Shown: positions 8,444 through 17,489 of the stretch, in pieces
Numbering within the stretch: position 1 is the stretch's first letter
How the letters are laid out: each line of letters begins with the position of its first letter
Assembly (NCBI GenBank): GCA_022823625.1
Contig: JAJEHQ010000034.1
Coordinates: 1 to 64,000, forward strand
Length of the DNA stretch: 64,000 nt
DNA from: Gammaproteobacteria bacterium
Lineage (GTDB): Bacteria > Pseudomonadota > Gammaproteobacteria > Arenicellales > JAJDZL01
Direction of reading: 5' to 3'
Notes under the pieces: model-generated
The model's database searches: none
Seen by the model: only the letters and a program-made list of their open reading frames with translations
Told to the model about the DNA's origin: nothing
Made by a program: the position numbers and the translations under genes

Positions 8444-9085
8444 ATGGACCTGGATATCGAACGCCTCCTCCGCGCCGTGGAGCGCACAGTATCGTCACTG
8501 GAGCACGACGGACAGGCTGCTCGCGCGGTCACCCTCGCTCGAAGCTACGCGACGACAGTAGAGGATCTCTGGGACGCCGTGACGAGTGCGAAACGAATCC
8601 CACGCTGGTTCCTGCCAGTCAGCGGCCGCCTCGAACTTGGCGGTCGCTACCAATTGAAGGGAAACGCAGGTGGCACGATCACGCACTGCGAGCGTCCTTC
8701 GTATCTTGGGTTAACGTGGGAGTTTGGCGGTGAAGTGAGCTGGGTGGAGGCGCGTCTGCGTAGCGATGGTACCGGTCGCTCGCGCCTTACGATTTCGCAT
8801 ACCACGCTGGTGACTGATCACTGGCACAAGTTCGGTCCCGGTGCGGTCGGCGTAGGTTGGGAGATGGGCTTGCTGGGGATGGAACTGCATCTCACGCAGC
8901 CGAAAGAACCCAAGTTGGACGGGGCAACGTTCCACACGACTCGTGTCGGGAAGGCGCTTATCGTCGGAAGCAGCGCGGCGTGGGGCAGGGCGGCCGAGGC
9001 AGCGGGAACGGCCCCAGACGTTGCATGCGCAGCGGCGCAGCGTACTACGGCATTTTACACGGGCGACACGGTCGTGTCGGATTGA
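8444..9085 (+). CDS. SRPBCC (AHSA1/START-like) domain protein, probably horizontally acquired
   Basis: A 213-residue protein. After an N-terminal helix (about 1-30) comes the SRPBCC core: ARSYATTVEDLWDAVTSAKRIPRWFLP (given here as a position range, about 31-57), then GGRYQLKGNAGGTI and LGLTWEFGG. Later strands end in a long helix around GWEMGLLG. AHSA1-like proteins bind small hydrophobic molecules or act as co-chaperone-like stress proteins; many sit beside ArsR regulators, but none is visible here. The gene and about 250 bases upstream are clearly richer in G+C, with GC-ending codons unlike every neighbour, which points to transfer from a high-GC donor. The frame is intact from ATG to stop. 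Confidence 0.75.
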   Translation: MDLDIERLLRAVERTVSSLEHDGQAARAVTLARSYATTVEDLWDAVTSAKRIPRWFLPVSGRLELGGRYQLKGNAGGTITHCERPSYLGLTWEFGGEVSWVEARLRSDGTGRSRLTISHTTLVTDHWHKFGPGAVGVGWEMGLLGMELHLTQPKEPKLDGATFHTTRVGKALIVGSSAAWGRAAEAAGTAPDVACAAAQRTTAFYTGDTVVSD

Positions 9086-9272
9086 TGCACGTTTTCAGCC
9101 TGCTCCGAGACCCGGAGTGCTGCCAGTTGACCCGAGAAGTCGACTGACGACTGGGAGACCTTTGTCTTATAGAACCACCTGACTTGCGGCACTATGGCGA
9201 ATAGGTCAGGAAGGCGCAGGCTACAGAATTCGTAGCATTCCCTTCTAACGGAGGCTGTTAGCCGTCGACCAC

Positions 9273-10487
9273 CTAGATTTCTACGCTCTTGCCAGCTGAT
9301 TTGGTTTGGCGCGATGGATTCCACATCGAGTTCAGATCCCGCCAAGGAACCAAAGTGCCTTCTCTGTGTCGCTGAAATTGTTCTCCGCCGTAAACAACAA
9401 TAGTGTCAATTGATTGTGGTAATCCGTGAAAGTGCTTTTTCACCCGTTTCGCACGGCGTAGCAGAGAAGGTGATGGTGTAGAGGTAGATTTGGCTTCGAC
9501 AAGCAAAATAATTTGTGTTTGAGGAATGACGAGGTCGGCTTCCATGCCGTTATGGTCACGATAAAAATGTAATTCGTGCGGTAGTTCAGAGTTCAATTGA
9601 ATTTTTGTCAATTCAGCAGCAACCCAAGTCTCAAAAATCTGTCCGCGCAGTGGATGTGATCGAATTTGATCAGGTTCGTGAATGCCGAGTAGATAGCACA
9701 TCAGTCCTGTATCAAAAAAATAAAGCTTTGGCATTTTCACTATCCGTTTACGTGGATTGCCATGAAAAGCAAATACCCGAAACAGGATGAAACCAGCCTC
9801 TAATACTCCAATCCATTTTTTGACGGTAGGTTCCGAAATTCCACAATTACTTGCCAGATTCGAATACTTGAGCAAACTCCCACTGTGTCCTGCGCAGAGT
9901 TGGATAAATCGATGAAATGCCTCGTAGTTATCAATATTACGAACTTTACGAACGTCTCGTTCTAGATAGGTCTGAACATAATCGCCAAGCCATTTGCTCG
10001 GGTTTTGGGCTTCGTTGAAGATTCTTGGATATCCTCCAGTATAGAGTGCCTGTTCCAGATTTTTGGGATGGTTAGGAAAGTGTCTGAGCTCGTCCCAAGA
10101 TAGAGGATGCAATTGATGTAACGAAGTTCGCCCGGCCAAAGACTGGCTGACCTGCTCCAACAGAGCAAGATTTTGTGAGCCGGTTAGAATAAACCGGCCG
10201 CGTTGCGGATTTTCGTCGACAATAGCTTGGATGTAGGATAGCAGTTCTGGAGCGTATTGCACTTCATCAATGATGAGTCCGTCCTGAAATTGACTTAAAA
10301 ATTCCAGAGGGTCATTTATCGCATATTGCCGATGGTTGGGAATTTCAAGATTGACATAAGCATGACTTTTGAATACCTTTTTTACAATTGTGGTTTTCCC
10401 ACTCTGTCGAGGCCCGGTAATTGTCAGGACAGGGGAACGCACTGCAGCCTGACTCAGCTTTGGTTCCAAACGTCTGTCTACAATCAT
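9273..10487 (-). CDS. AAA ATPase of the DUF4143 family (second copy)
   Basis: A 404-residue relative of the protein at 4051-5196. Walker A is GPRQSGKTT (about 25-33) and Walker B is GLIIDEVQ (about 70-77). FILTGSQN (about 98-105) and the SLAGRTSLHQLHPLSWDEL segment follow. A winged-helix part (GISEPTVKKWIGVLE) and a C-terminal nuclease-like pattern, GMEADLVI then LLVEAKS (about 308-330), complete the DUF4143 architecture. The two copies differ too much to be a recent local duplication. An AT-rich leader (about 10490-10565) precedes the ATG. Function is unproven. Confidence 0.85.
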   Translation of the reverse strand: MIVDRRLEPKLSQAAVRSPVLTITGPRQSGKTTIVKKVFKSHAYVNLEIPNHRQYAINDPLEFLSQFQDGLIIDEVQYAPELLSYIQAIVDENPQRGRFILTGSQNLALLEQVSQSLAGRTSLHQLHPLSWDELRHFPNHPKNLEQALYTGGYPRIFNEAQNPSKWLGDYVQTYLERDVRKVRNIDNYEAFHRFIQLCAGHSGSLLKYSNLASNCGISEPTVKKWIGVLEAGFILFRVFAFHGNPRKRIVKMPKLYFFDTGLMCYLLGIHEPDQIRSHPLRGQIFETWVAAELTKIQLNSELPHELHFYRDHNGMEADLVIPQTQIILLVEAKSTSTPSPSLLRRAKRVKKHFHGLPQSIDTIVVYGGEQFQRHREGTLVPWRDLNSMWNPSRQTKSAGKSVEI

Positions 10488-11122
10488 TGGTCAGAAAGAA
10501 AATAGTAAATAATAAAATTAGATTTAAGATTATACTAAAATCTAAGTTTAAGAAAGATTTCTTCAAGTATGAAACACCATTGCCCAATTCACGTCGAAAT
10601 CGCGATTTGTTGTGCAGCCATGAGATTGCTGCTGGAGAGGGACAATGCACGTCAGTTTTATGCATTGAAAGCGAAACTTGAAAAGGTCATTCTGAATTTT
10701 GTGAAGCAAACTATGAGTTTGGACAGTTGCCCTGAGTTAGAATTCTCCAACAGCAAATTGTTGTTATGAATCAGCCAGCAAGATGGCTGATAACAGCATG
10801 TTTGCGCCAGTGCGTTACCAAGCCATACATTTCGTGTACTCATCTAACAACGCGATTGGTAAGTCCACATCGTTCAGTCCTCTATCCGGAGCAGATTCAA
10901 GCGATCCAACCAAAAATTAATGATAAACAAAAGTTCCTGCGCGAATATTTCTAGCATCGGGAAGCACAGTAGAAACAAGGTAAAATGTGTCAACGTTATT
11001 GACTTGAATATCATTCGGGTTGTCAAGTGCGATTGACTTCGTGAGTGCAATAACAAAAATTCCCATACTTTAGGATTTCACATCGCTGTATAGCACAACG
11101 GGATGCGCGCAGAGTCAATTTC
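10488..11122. other. Intergenic region before trpG; no gene seen
   Basis: The first 80 bases are AT-rich and probably hold the promoter of the leftward DUF4143 gene. The rest contains only short open frames (86, 66 and 62 codons) without recognisable motifs. No trpE sequence or Trp-rich leader peptide was found next to trpG. The trp promoter should lie in the last 100-150 bases, but no clear box could be assigned. Confidence 0.4.
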
Positions 11123-11701
11123 ATGCTTCTGTTGATTGACAACTACGATTCTTTCACTTACAACCTGGTTCAATATTTGGGCGAGTTGGGGCATCAGTCA
11201 ACTGTCGTTCGCAATGATGCTATTGAGGTTGATGAAATCGAGAACATGGCGCCGTCTGGCATCTTGATTTCACCAGGCCCCTGTACGCCGAATGAAGCGG
11301 GTATTTCGATCGCTGCAGTTGAGCGCTATTCAGGAAAACTACCCATCCTCGGTGTATGTTTGGGTCATCAAAGCATTTGCCAGGCTTTTGGCGGTGAAAT
11401 ATTGAGGGCCGACAAGGTGATGCACGGTAAGGTTTCCGACATCTATCACAGTTGCGAGGGCCTTTTTGACAATATTCAAAATCCGTTTACTGCGACTCGT
11501 TACCATTCACTGATTGCCCAGCGGAAAAGTTTGCCCGAATCGTTGGAAATTACCGCCTGGACAAGTGACGGTATCATAATGGGCGTAAAACATAGGCAGC
11601 ACCAAGTTTATGGTGTTCAATTTCATCCAGAATCTTTTTTAACGGACTGCGGCCACGATCTACTGCGGAATTTTCTAAAGGTGAGCAATCTTTCTGTATG
11701 A
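11123..11701 (+). CDS. trpG: Anthranilate/aminodeoxychorismate synthase glutamine amidotransferase subunit
   Basis: TrpG releases ammonia from glutamine for the chorismate-using partner TrpE (tryptophan) or PabB (folate). The 192-residue class I amidotransferase begins with LLIDNYDSFTYNLVQYLGELG. It carries ISPGPCTP (about 50-57), the catalytic Cys in GVCLGHQ (about 76-82), and the His-Glu pair in VQFHPESF (about 166-173). It lies 13 bases before trpD in a trpG-trpD-trpC cluster, as in Pseudomonas, but no trpE is adjacent. It may serve both pathways. Confidence 0.95.
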   Translation: MLLLIDNYDSFTYNLVQYLGELGHQSTVVRNDAIEVDEIENMAPSGILISPGPCTPNEAGISIAAVERYSGKLPILGVCLGHQSICQAFGGEILRADKVMHGKVSDIYHSCEGLFDNIQNPFTATRYHSLIAQRKSLPESLEITAWTSDGIIMGVKHRQHQVYGVQFHPESFLTDCGHDLLRNFLKVSNLSV

Positions 11702-11714
11702 GCGAAACAACAAC

Positions 11715-12734
11715 ATGATGGACATTCAGGGAGCCCTAAATCGAATTACCACCGGTCACAACTTGACTGGTGATGAAATGCTGGGCATCATGCGTCAGAT
11801 AATGACGGGTCAACTGACCGCATCACAAATTGGTGGTTTTTTGATTGGTCTTCGCATGAAGGGTGAGTCCATTGAAGAAATTACCGCTGCGGCGAATGTA
11901 ATGCGCGAACTGGTCACAAGCGTGCGGGTTGATGTGCCACACCTCATTGATGTTGTCGGCACAGGTGGCGATGGAACATCTTCATTCAATGTATCAACGG
12001 CTTCAGCATTCGTTGCCATAGCTGCAGGTGCACATGTTGCCAAGCACGGTAATCGCGCAGCCTCTAGCAAAAGTGGAAGCGCAGACTTGCTAGAGCATGC
12101 TGGAGCTCGAATTGATTTGACCGCCGATCAAATTGCCGAGTGTGTCAGGAAAACAGGATTTGGATTCATGTTAGCACCTGCTCACCATACGGCGATGAAA
12201 CACGCCATAGGGGCTAGAAGAGAACTCGGCGTTAGGACAATATTCAATGTTTTGGGTCCACTGACCAACCCTGCACATGTCAAAAGTGAGATGATGGGTG
12301 TCTTCAGTGCTGATTTGGTTGAACCTTTAGCGCACGTCCTGAAGAAATTGGGCTCGGAACACGTTATGGTCGTTCACTCTGATGATGGCATGGATGAAAT
12401 CAGTGTTGGGAGTTCAACCCAGGTAGCTGAACTGAAGAATGGTGAAGTAAAAACTTATTCGATCAACCCCGAACAGTTCGGTATTCCTTTGTATTCCTTG
12501 GATAATGTTGCCGTTTCAAATCCCGGTGAGAGCCTCGAAGTGATTCTTTCCGTATTTACAGGGGAAGAGTCTGCGGCGTCCGCGATTACAGTAATGAACG
12601 CTGGTGCGTCAATCTACGTTGCCGGACTTGCGGAAGATCTTGCTGGCGGGATCGGTCGTGCTCAGGAGTTGCTTCGATCCGGTGAAGTAGCTGCCAGGTT
12701 TGATCAATATGTGGAGTTCACAAACAGTTTTTAA
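11715..12734 (+). CDS. trpD: Anthranilate phosphoribosyltransferase
   Basis: TrpD transfers phosphoribose from PRPP to anthranilate. The 339-residue protein shows GGFLIGLRMKGES (about 35-47), the glycine-rich VVGTGGDGTSSFNVST PRPP site (about 79-94), HGNRAASSKSGSADLLE (about 107-123) and the conserved NVLGPLTNP (about 179-187). The length is typical. The frame begins ATGATG, so the start could be three bases later. One base separates its stop from the trpC start, implying coupled translation. Confidence 0.95.
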   Translation: MMDIQGALNRITTGHNLTGDEMLGIMRQIMTGQLTASQIGGFLIGLRMKGESIEEITAAANVMRELVTSVRVDVPHLIDVVGTGGDGTSSFNVSTASAFVAIAAGAHVAKHGNRAASSKSGSADLLEHAGARIDLTADQIAECVRKTGFGFMLAPAHHTAMKHAIGARRELGVRTIFNVLGPLTNPAHVKSEMMGVFSADLVEPLAHVLKKLGSEHVMVVHSDDGMDEISVGSSTQVAELKNGEVKTYSINPEQFGIPLYSLDNVAVSNPGESLEVILSVFTGEESAASAITVMNAGASIYVAGLAEDLAGGIGRAQELLRSGEVAARFDQYVEFTNSF

Positions 12735-12735
12735 A

Positions 12736-13572
12736 ATGTCCAGACCCTCGGATGTCCTAACGTCCATTGTTCAGCACAAGCGGCAGGAGATAGACGCCGT
12801 ACGGAAGACAGTTTCAATTGCTGAACTCACCGAACAAATCCAATCGCATGTCCCGAAACGGGGATTCGAAAGTCGCTTACGTGAACATATGGCAAGCGGA
12901 CGTTCCGGTATTATCGCCGAATCCAAGAAAGCATCTCCGAGCAAAGGTGTCATTCGTCCGGAATATGATGTTGCGCAAATCGCAAGGAGTTATGAGGAAG
13001 GTGGCGCAAGCTGTCTTTCAGTATTGACAGATCAAAAATTCTTTCAGGGATCCGCCGATCACCTTGCAAAGGCTAAGAAAAATTGCAACCTGCCAGTTTT
13101 GCGTAAGGATTTCATAATTGATGCGTCTCAGATCCTGGAGTCACATCTCATGGGTGCAGATTGCATTTTGTTGATTGTTGCTATTCTGGACCTCGCTGAG
13201 TTGCAGGACTTCGCAGCACAAGCGGTTGCACTGAATATGGATGTTCTCGTAGAGGTTCATTCCGAACAAGAGTTGGAACTTGCATTGCAGGTGAGTCATG
13301 GTATGCTGGGAATCAATAACCGCAATCTACGCACATTCGAGACCACACTTGATACCTCTATCAGGTTGAGCCGTCTGGTTCCCAAAGACCGCCTTGTTGT
13401 TGCCGAGAGTGGTATTAACAGTGCTGAAGACATTGAGTCCCTGAAGTCTGCCGGGATTGATGCTTTTCTTATCGGCGAGTCGTTTATGCGAGCCTCAAAC
13501 CCTGGAGCTGAACTTGGACGGATATTTCATGCTGAACGGTTGACCTACGAATCAGGAGCAGTTTTGAGATGA
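12736..13572 (+). CDS. trpC: Indole-3-glycerol phosphate synthase
   Basis: TrpC closes the indole ring. I place the start at the ATG at 12736 rather than an upstream in-frame ATG inside trpD, because MSRPSDVLTSIVQHKRQEI is the usual N-terminus. The product is then 278 residues, the family norm. Visible TIM-barrel motifs are IIAESKKASPSKG (catalytic Glu and Lys), LSVLTDQKFFQGS, VLRKDFIID, LGINNRNLRTF and VVAESGI. The stop overlaps the following OsmC-like gene by four bases. It is a monofunctional enzyme without a TrpF fusion. Confidence 0.95.
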   Translation: MSRPSDVLTSIVQHKRQEIDAVRKTVSIAELTEQIQSHVPKRGFESRLREHMASGRSGIIAESKKASPSKGVIRPEYDVAQIARSYEEGGASCLSVLTDQKFFQGSADHLAKAKKNCNLPVLRKDFIIDASQILESHLMGADCILLIVAILDLAELQDFAAQAVALNMDVLVEVHSEQELELALQVSHGMLGINNRNLRTFETTLDTSIRLSRLVPKDRLVVAESGINSAEDIESLKSAGIDAFLIGESFMRASNPGAELGRIFHAERLTYESGAVLR

Positions 13573-13982
13573 TGAACGGCAAAGTCGAACTGCTGGAGGG
13601 TGTCAACTTTCGTCTCACCTCAGGTACCGGTCACGTGACCACGTCAGATGGCCCAGCGGAAGAGGGTGGAAAAAATGCCGGTATGCGTCCAATGGAGATG
13701 GTGCTCCTCGGAATGGGTGGTTGCACTGCGTTCGATGTTGCGCAAATTCTTCGAAAACGACGTCGCGAGCCGGAACTTCTCGAAATTGACCTTCAAGCCG
13801 AGCGCGCACAAGAAGTTCCTAAGGTATTCACTCGGATTCATCTCCATTACCGTGTCAGGGGTGAGGGCATTACCGAGGCTGAAGTGAATCGGGCTATCAA
13901 GCTCTCGCTCGATAAATACTGCTCTGCAACGCGCATGTTGGCCGAAACGGCTGAAATCTCTTTTGATTTTCAGGTGCTTTGA
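13569..13982 (+). CDS. OsmC/YhfA-like family protein
   Basis: The 137-residue protein has the OsmC fold pattern: PMEMVLLGMGGCTAFDVA (about 41-58), with the conserved first Cys in GGCTAFD, and DKYCSATRML near the C-terminus with the second redox-type Cys (about 117). OsmC/Ohr-like proteins reduce organic peroxides with such a Cys pair; YhfA-type members are less well defined. It overlaps trpC by four bases, a placement common in gammaproteobacteria. Membership is clear, the substrate is not. Confidence 0.85.
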   Translation: MMNGKVELLEGVNFRLTSGTGHVTTSDGPAEEGGKNAGMRPMEMVLLGMGGCTAFDVAQILRKRRREPELLEIDLQAERAQEVPKVFTRIHLHYRVRGEGITEAEVNRAIKLSLDKYCSATRMLAETAEISFDFQVL

Positions 13983-14025
13983 TTATGGTTAGACGTAACC
14001 ATCCAACATAACAAGCGGTATCACC

Positions 14026-15105
14026 ATGCAGAATATTGTCAATTGGTTTCGTCGCCAACTGAATAATCCGCAAATTATTATCCTTGCGGTCATTCTGCTT
14101 GCCCTGTTTGCTCTCATCATTTTCGCTGGGAACTTGATGGCACCGGTTATCGCAAGCATCGTCATTGCGTACATACTGGAAGGCGCAGTCAAAATGTTCG
14201 AAGTGGTTAAGGTGCCGCGTTTGGGTGCGGTACTGATTGTACTTGGGTGCTTTGTCATTCTCTGCTTCGCGCTGATTTTTGGTATTTTGCCTTTGGTTAG
14301 TGCTCAGGCACTCCAACTGGCGAGTCAGATTCCTAGCTGGGTTGCTGATGTACAGACTGCACTGCTGCAATTGCCAGAACGATACCCAGATATCATTTCA
14401 GAAACGCAGGTTCGAAATTTCATCACCACAACGGCTCAGTTTGTGACCCAGTTGGGTCAGGAAATTGTGGTCGCATGGTCAGCTTCATCAGTTACCGGAA
14501 TCATATCGGTGGTCATTTATGTGATTCTGGTACCTATCATGGTGTTCTTCTTTTTGAAAGACAAAACCAAAATCACCGGTTGGTTTGTCAACTACCTGCC
14601 CGACAAAGATCACGGACTTACGATTACAGTCTGGCATAACGTCAATCGACAAATGTCAAATTACATTCGCGGTAAATTCTGGGAGATCTTGATCGTTGGA
14701 ACCGTAACTTATGTGACTTTTTCCATTTTCGGTCTTCAATACGCTGCGCTGCTGAGTGTGATTGTCGGGCTGTCCGTACTGATTCCATTTGTTGGTGCCG
14801 CGGTAGTTACCATTCCTGTGATCGCAGTGGCAGCTGTACAGTGGGGGTTCAGCCCCGAATTTGCATATCTGGTACTCGCCTACCTGATCATTCAGGTCCT
14901 GGATGGTAATGTACTTGTGCCGTTGATTTTCTCGGAGGTGAATGACCTTCATCCGGTTGCTATAGTGATAGCGGTCATTGTTTTTGGTGGTTTTTGGGGC
15001 GTATGGGGTGTGTTTTTTGCCATTCCGCTTGCGACTCTGGTGCAGGCGGTGCTCATTGCCTGGCCGCGATCTGAATTGGAATTCGAAGCCATTGAAAAGA
15101 AATAG
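14026..15105 (+). CDS. AI-2E family transporter / putative permease
   Basis: A 359-residue polytopic membrane protein. Hydrophobic segments lie near residues 17-55, 64-87, 150-177, 215-250, 255-280 and 300-345, about eight helices in total. Signature pieces of the family are VIPIMVFFFLKDK-like VPIMVFFFLKDK (about 167-178), LIPFVGAAVVTIP (about 252-264) and the C-terminal LHPVAIVIAVIVFGGFWGVWG. Members export autoinducer-2 or act as Na+/H+ antiporters; sequence alone does not decide. The cytoplasmic tail is short. The radical SAM gene begins two bases after its stop. Confidence 0.85.
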   Translation: MQNIVNWFRRQLNNPQIIILAVILLALFALIIFAGNLMAPVIASIVIAYILEGAVKMFEVVKVPRLGAVLIVLGCFVILCFALIFGILPLVSAQALQLASQIPSWVADVQTALLQLPERYPDIISETQVRNFITTTAQFVTQLGQEIVVAWSASSVTGIISVVIYVILVPIMVFFFLKDKTKITGWFVNYLPDKDHGLTITVWHNVNRQMSNYIRGKFWEILIVGTVTYVTFSIFGLQYAALLSVIVGLSVLIPFVGAAVVTIPVIAVAAVQWGFSPEFAYLVLAYLIIQVLDGNVLVPLIFSEVNDLHPVAIVIAVIVFGGFWGVWGVFFAIPLATLVQAVLIAWPRSELEFEAIEKK

Positions 15106-15106
15106 C

Positions 15107-16171
15107 ATGCAACCGGTACGAATTAAAGGAAGAGGCATCAATTCCAATAATACGGGTCGATTTGAGGAGTGGACCCGGAGTGAATTTGACGATGGCTGGT
15201 ATGCTGAACCGTTGCCGCCGCTGTGTACTCAAGTCGAAGTCGATTCTGCCCGTAGCGTCATTGCGCGAAACAAATCCCCAGATCTGCCATTTGACCGTTC
15301 AATCAACATGTACCGGGGTTGTGAGCATGGCTGTAGCTATTGTTATGCCCGTCCGAGTCATACCTACCTTGGCTTGTCCGCGGGTCTTGACTTTGAGACG
15401 CGGTTGTTTGCGAAATTGGATGTAGCCACGCAATTGCGTAGAGAATTGGACGCCCCTTCCTATCGTTGTAAGTCGATTGCTCTCGGTGCGAATACCGATC
15501 CATATCAGCCTATTGAAAAACAGTATCAGTTAACACGGCAAATTCTGGAGGTGTTGTTGGAATACCGACACCCGTTGACGATTACAACAAAATCGGCATC
15601 ATTGGTTCGGGATATTGACCTTTTGGCTGAACTCGCGCGATTGAACCTGCTCGTGGTAAATTTTTCGATCACATCTTTGGATTCAAAGCTGTCGCGATTG
15701 ATGGAACCTCGTGCAAGCGCACCGCACAGCCGCCTGAAGGCGGTTTCTCAACTGACCTCAAATGGTATTCCTGTTACAATATTCTTCGCACCGGTGATAC
15801 CTGGGTTGAATGAACACGAGCTGGAATCAATTTTGGAAATGAGTGCAAACGCCGGTGCACGTCGAGCCGAGTGGACAATGGTGCGACTCTCCCATGAGGT
15901 AAGGGAACTGTTTCAGCAATGGCTGACACAGGCATTTCCGGACAAAAAAGCCAAAGTTATGAGTCTGATTCGCCAGGTACGCGGAGGCCGGGAGAACAGC
16001 ACTGAATTTTTCGAACGAATGCGCGGGACGGGTCCGATCGCAGACCTCATCCAGCATCGGTTTGAGGTTGCAGCAAGAAAATACGGGTTGGACCGTGAGC
16101 CGCTTGAATTAGATTTAACCCAATTCCGACAGAATCCGACTGCCGCCAGGCAGGTATCTATTTTTGACTAA
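15107..16171 (+). CDS. PA0069-family (SplB-like) radical SAM protein
   Basis: The ATG at 15107 is preferred over an upstream in-frame start inside the permease gene, giving 354 residues and the typical N-terminus MQPVRIKGRG. The [4Fe-4S] cluster motif is CEHGCSYCYARPSH (Cys spacing 3 and 2, about residues 64-77), followed by SIALGANTDPYQPIE and an LTITTKSASLVRDIDLL strand. It belongs to the Rv2578c/PA0069 branch related to spore photoproduct lyase. The reaction in non-spore-formers is unknown. It is probably co-transcribed with the permease. Confidence 0.85.
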   Translation: MQPVRIKGRGINSNNTGRFEEWTRSEFDDGWYAEPLPPLCTQVEVDSARSVIARNKSPDLPFDRSINMYRGCEHGCSYCYARPSHTYLGLSAGLDFETRLFAKLDVATQLRRELDAPSYRCKSIALGANTDPYQPIEKQYQLTRQILEVLLEYRHPLTITTKSASLVRDIDLLAELARLNLLVVNFSITSLDSKLSRLMEPRASAPHSRLKAVSQLTSNGIPVTIFFAPVIPGLNEHELESILEMSANAGARRAEWTMVRLSHEVRELFQQWLTQAFPDKKAKVMSLIRQVRGGRENSTEFFERMRGTGPIADLIQHRFEVAARKYGLDREPLELDLTQFRQNPTAARQVSIFD

Positions 16172-16205
16172 ATCCTACAGAGCTTAGAAATTAAGGAAAT
16201 GAAGG

Positions 16206-17489
16206 ATGGCTTCTGAAAGACAATCGCAGCCGTTAGCGATGACGGCATCTGAAACTGCGACCAAATCATCAACAGTTCCATCGTCGATTGACCGTACATT
16301 GGTAGAAAAGTTGGTGCGAATTGCTGGCAACCCGCCAATTGACATTCAGTTGTGGGATGGTTCGAAGTGTGTGTATGAAGATGGTCCGGCACGGAATACG
16401 ATGGAGTTCAAGAACCGGTCGGCGTTTTACGATGTACTGAAGAGTCGCGAAATCGGATTCGGCGATCGCTACAGCGATGGTTCCATTGAAGTTCATGGTG
16501 ATCTCGTTGAATTTCTGTGCGAAATCTATGAATCACAGCGCAAAGCGAATCAGAATCAGAGCTTCCAGTTAAAACTGCTCGGCAACCTGACCAGAAAGAA
16601 GGCGAAGGACAATACCCTAGACGGTTCAAAGTCGAACATTCATCACCATTACGACCTCGGCAACGAATTCTACACCTTGTGGCTGGACCGCGAGGCGATG
16701 CAGTATACCTGTGCTTATTTCGCACGCCCAGACTACTCAATTGAACAGGCCCAGGCTGCAAAAATGGAACACGTTTGTAGAAAACTGATGTTGAAACCCG
16801 GTCAATCTGTAGTCGAGGCCGGTTGTGGCTGGGGCGGACTCGCACGTTATATGGCCAGAAATTATGGTGTGAAGGTCAAATCCTACAACATTTCTCATGA
16901 ACAGATCGTTTATGCACAAGAGCGTGCTCAAATTGAAGGGCTGAGCGATCAGGTCGAGTATATCGAAGACGACTATCGCAACATATCAGGAGAATTCGAT
17001 GTATTCGTTTCGGTAGGAATGCTGGAGCATGTCGGCAAACAGAATTACCAGGTGCTTGGGTCTGTCGTTGACCGATGTTTGTCAAAAGATGGAATGGCAT
17101 TGGTTCACTCGATTGGTCGAAACGTACCTGAATTAATGAGTGCTTGGATTGAGAAACGAATTTTTCCAGGCGCTTACCCTCCAACCATTCGCGAGATGAT
17201 GGATATTGTCGAACCTTGCAATTTCTCGGTGCTTGATATCGAAAACCTGCGCTTGCATTACGCTGAGACACTGCGACACTGGCTTGCCCGCTATAACGAG
17301 AATGAAGATAAGGTGAGAAGCATGTTTGATGAGCAGTTTGTCCGAGCCTGGCGACTGTATCTTTCAGGTTCAATTGCTGCTTTCCTTGTGGGTTCATTGC
17401 AACTGTTTCAGATGGTGTTCACCCGTGGGTCAAACAATGACGTTCCAAGAACGCGTGAGCATCTGTATCCGATGTCAGATCAAATATGA
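16206..17489 (+). CDS. cfa: Cyclopropane-fatty-acyl-phospholipid synthase family protein
   Basis: The enzyme adds a SAM-derived methylene across double bonds of membrane phospholipid acyl chains. The 427-residue protein has an N-terminal lipid-binding part (about 40-130). The SAM domain opens with HHHYDLGNEFYTLWLD-like residues (about 145-160) and MQYTCAYF. The SAM motif VVEAGCGWGGLARYMA is at about 202-217. ISVGMLEHVGKQNY-type FVSVGMLEHVGKQNY and FPGAYPPTI follow. The length is somewhat above E. coli Cfa (about 380) because of an extra N-terminal tail. The stop overlaps the MazG-like gene by four bases. Confidence 0.9.
   Translation: MASERQSQPLAMTASETATKSSTVPSSIDRTLVEKLVRIAGNPPIDIQLWDGSKCVYEDGPARNTMEFKNRSAFYDVLKSREIGFGDRYSDGSIEVHGDLVEFLCEIYESQRKANQNQSFQLKLLGNLTRKKAKDNTLDGSKSNIHHHYDLGNEFYTLWLDREAMQYTCAYFARPDYSIEQAQAAKMEHVCRKLMLKPGQSVVEAGCGWGGLARYMARNYGVKVKSYNISHEQIVYAQERAQIEGLSDQVEYIEDDYRNISGEFDVFVSVGMLEHVGKQNYQVLGSVVDRCLSKDGMALVHSIGRNVPELMSAWIEKRIFPGAYPPTIREMMDIVEPCNFSVLDIENLRLHYAETLRHWLARYNENEDKVRSMFDEQFVRAWRLYLSGSIAAFLVGSLQLFQMVFTRGSNNDVPRTREHLYPMSDQI

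Noticed and set aside
8194-8733. Overlapping 179-codon open frame across the start of the SRPBCC gene
   Set aside because: GC-rich DNA leaves several frames open; only the frame at 8444-9085 shows a domain, and this one would overlap it by almost 300 bases.
14656-15147. 163-codon minus-strand open frame opposite the AI-2E-type permease
   Set aside because: It is a shadow of a strongly supported membrane protein gene and has no recognisable features.
16408-17397. Two long minus-strand frames opposite cfa (145 and 173 codons)
   Set aside because: They lie within the well-supported cfa gene, lack motifs and have no start context of their own.
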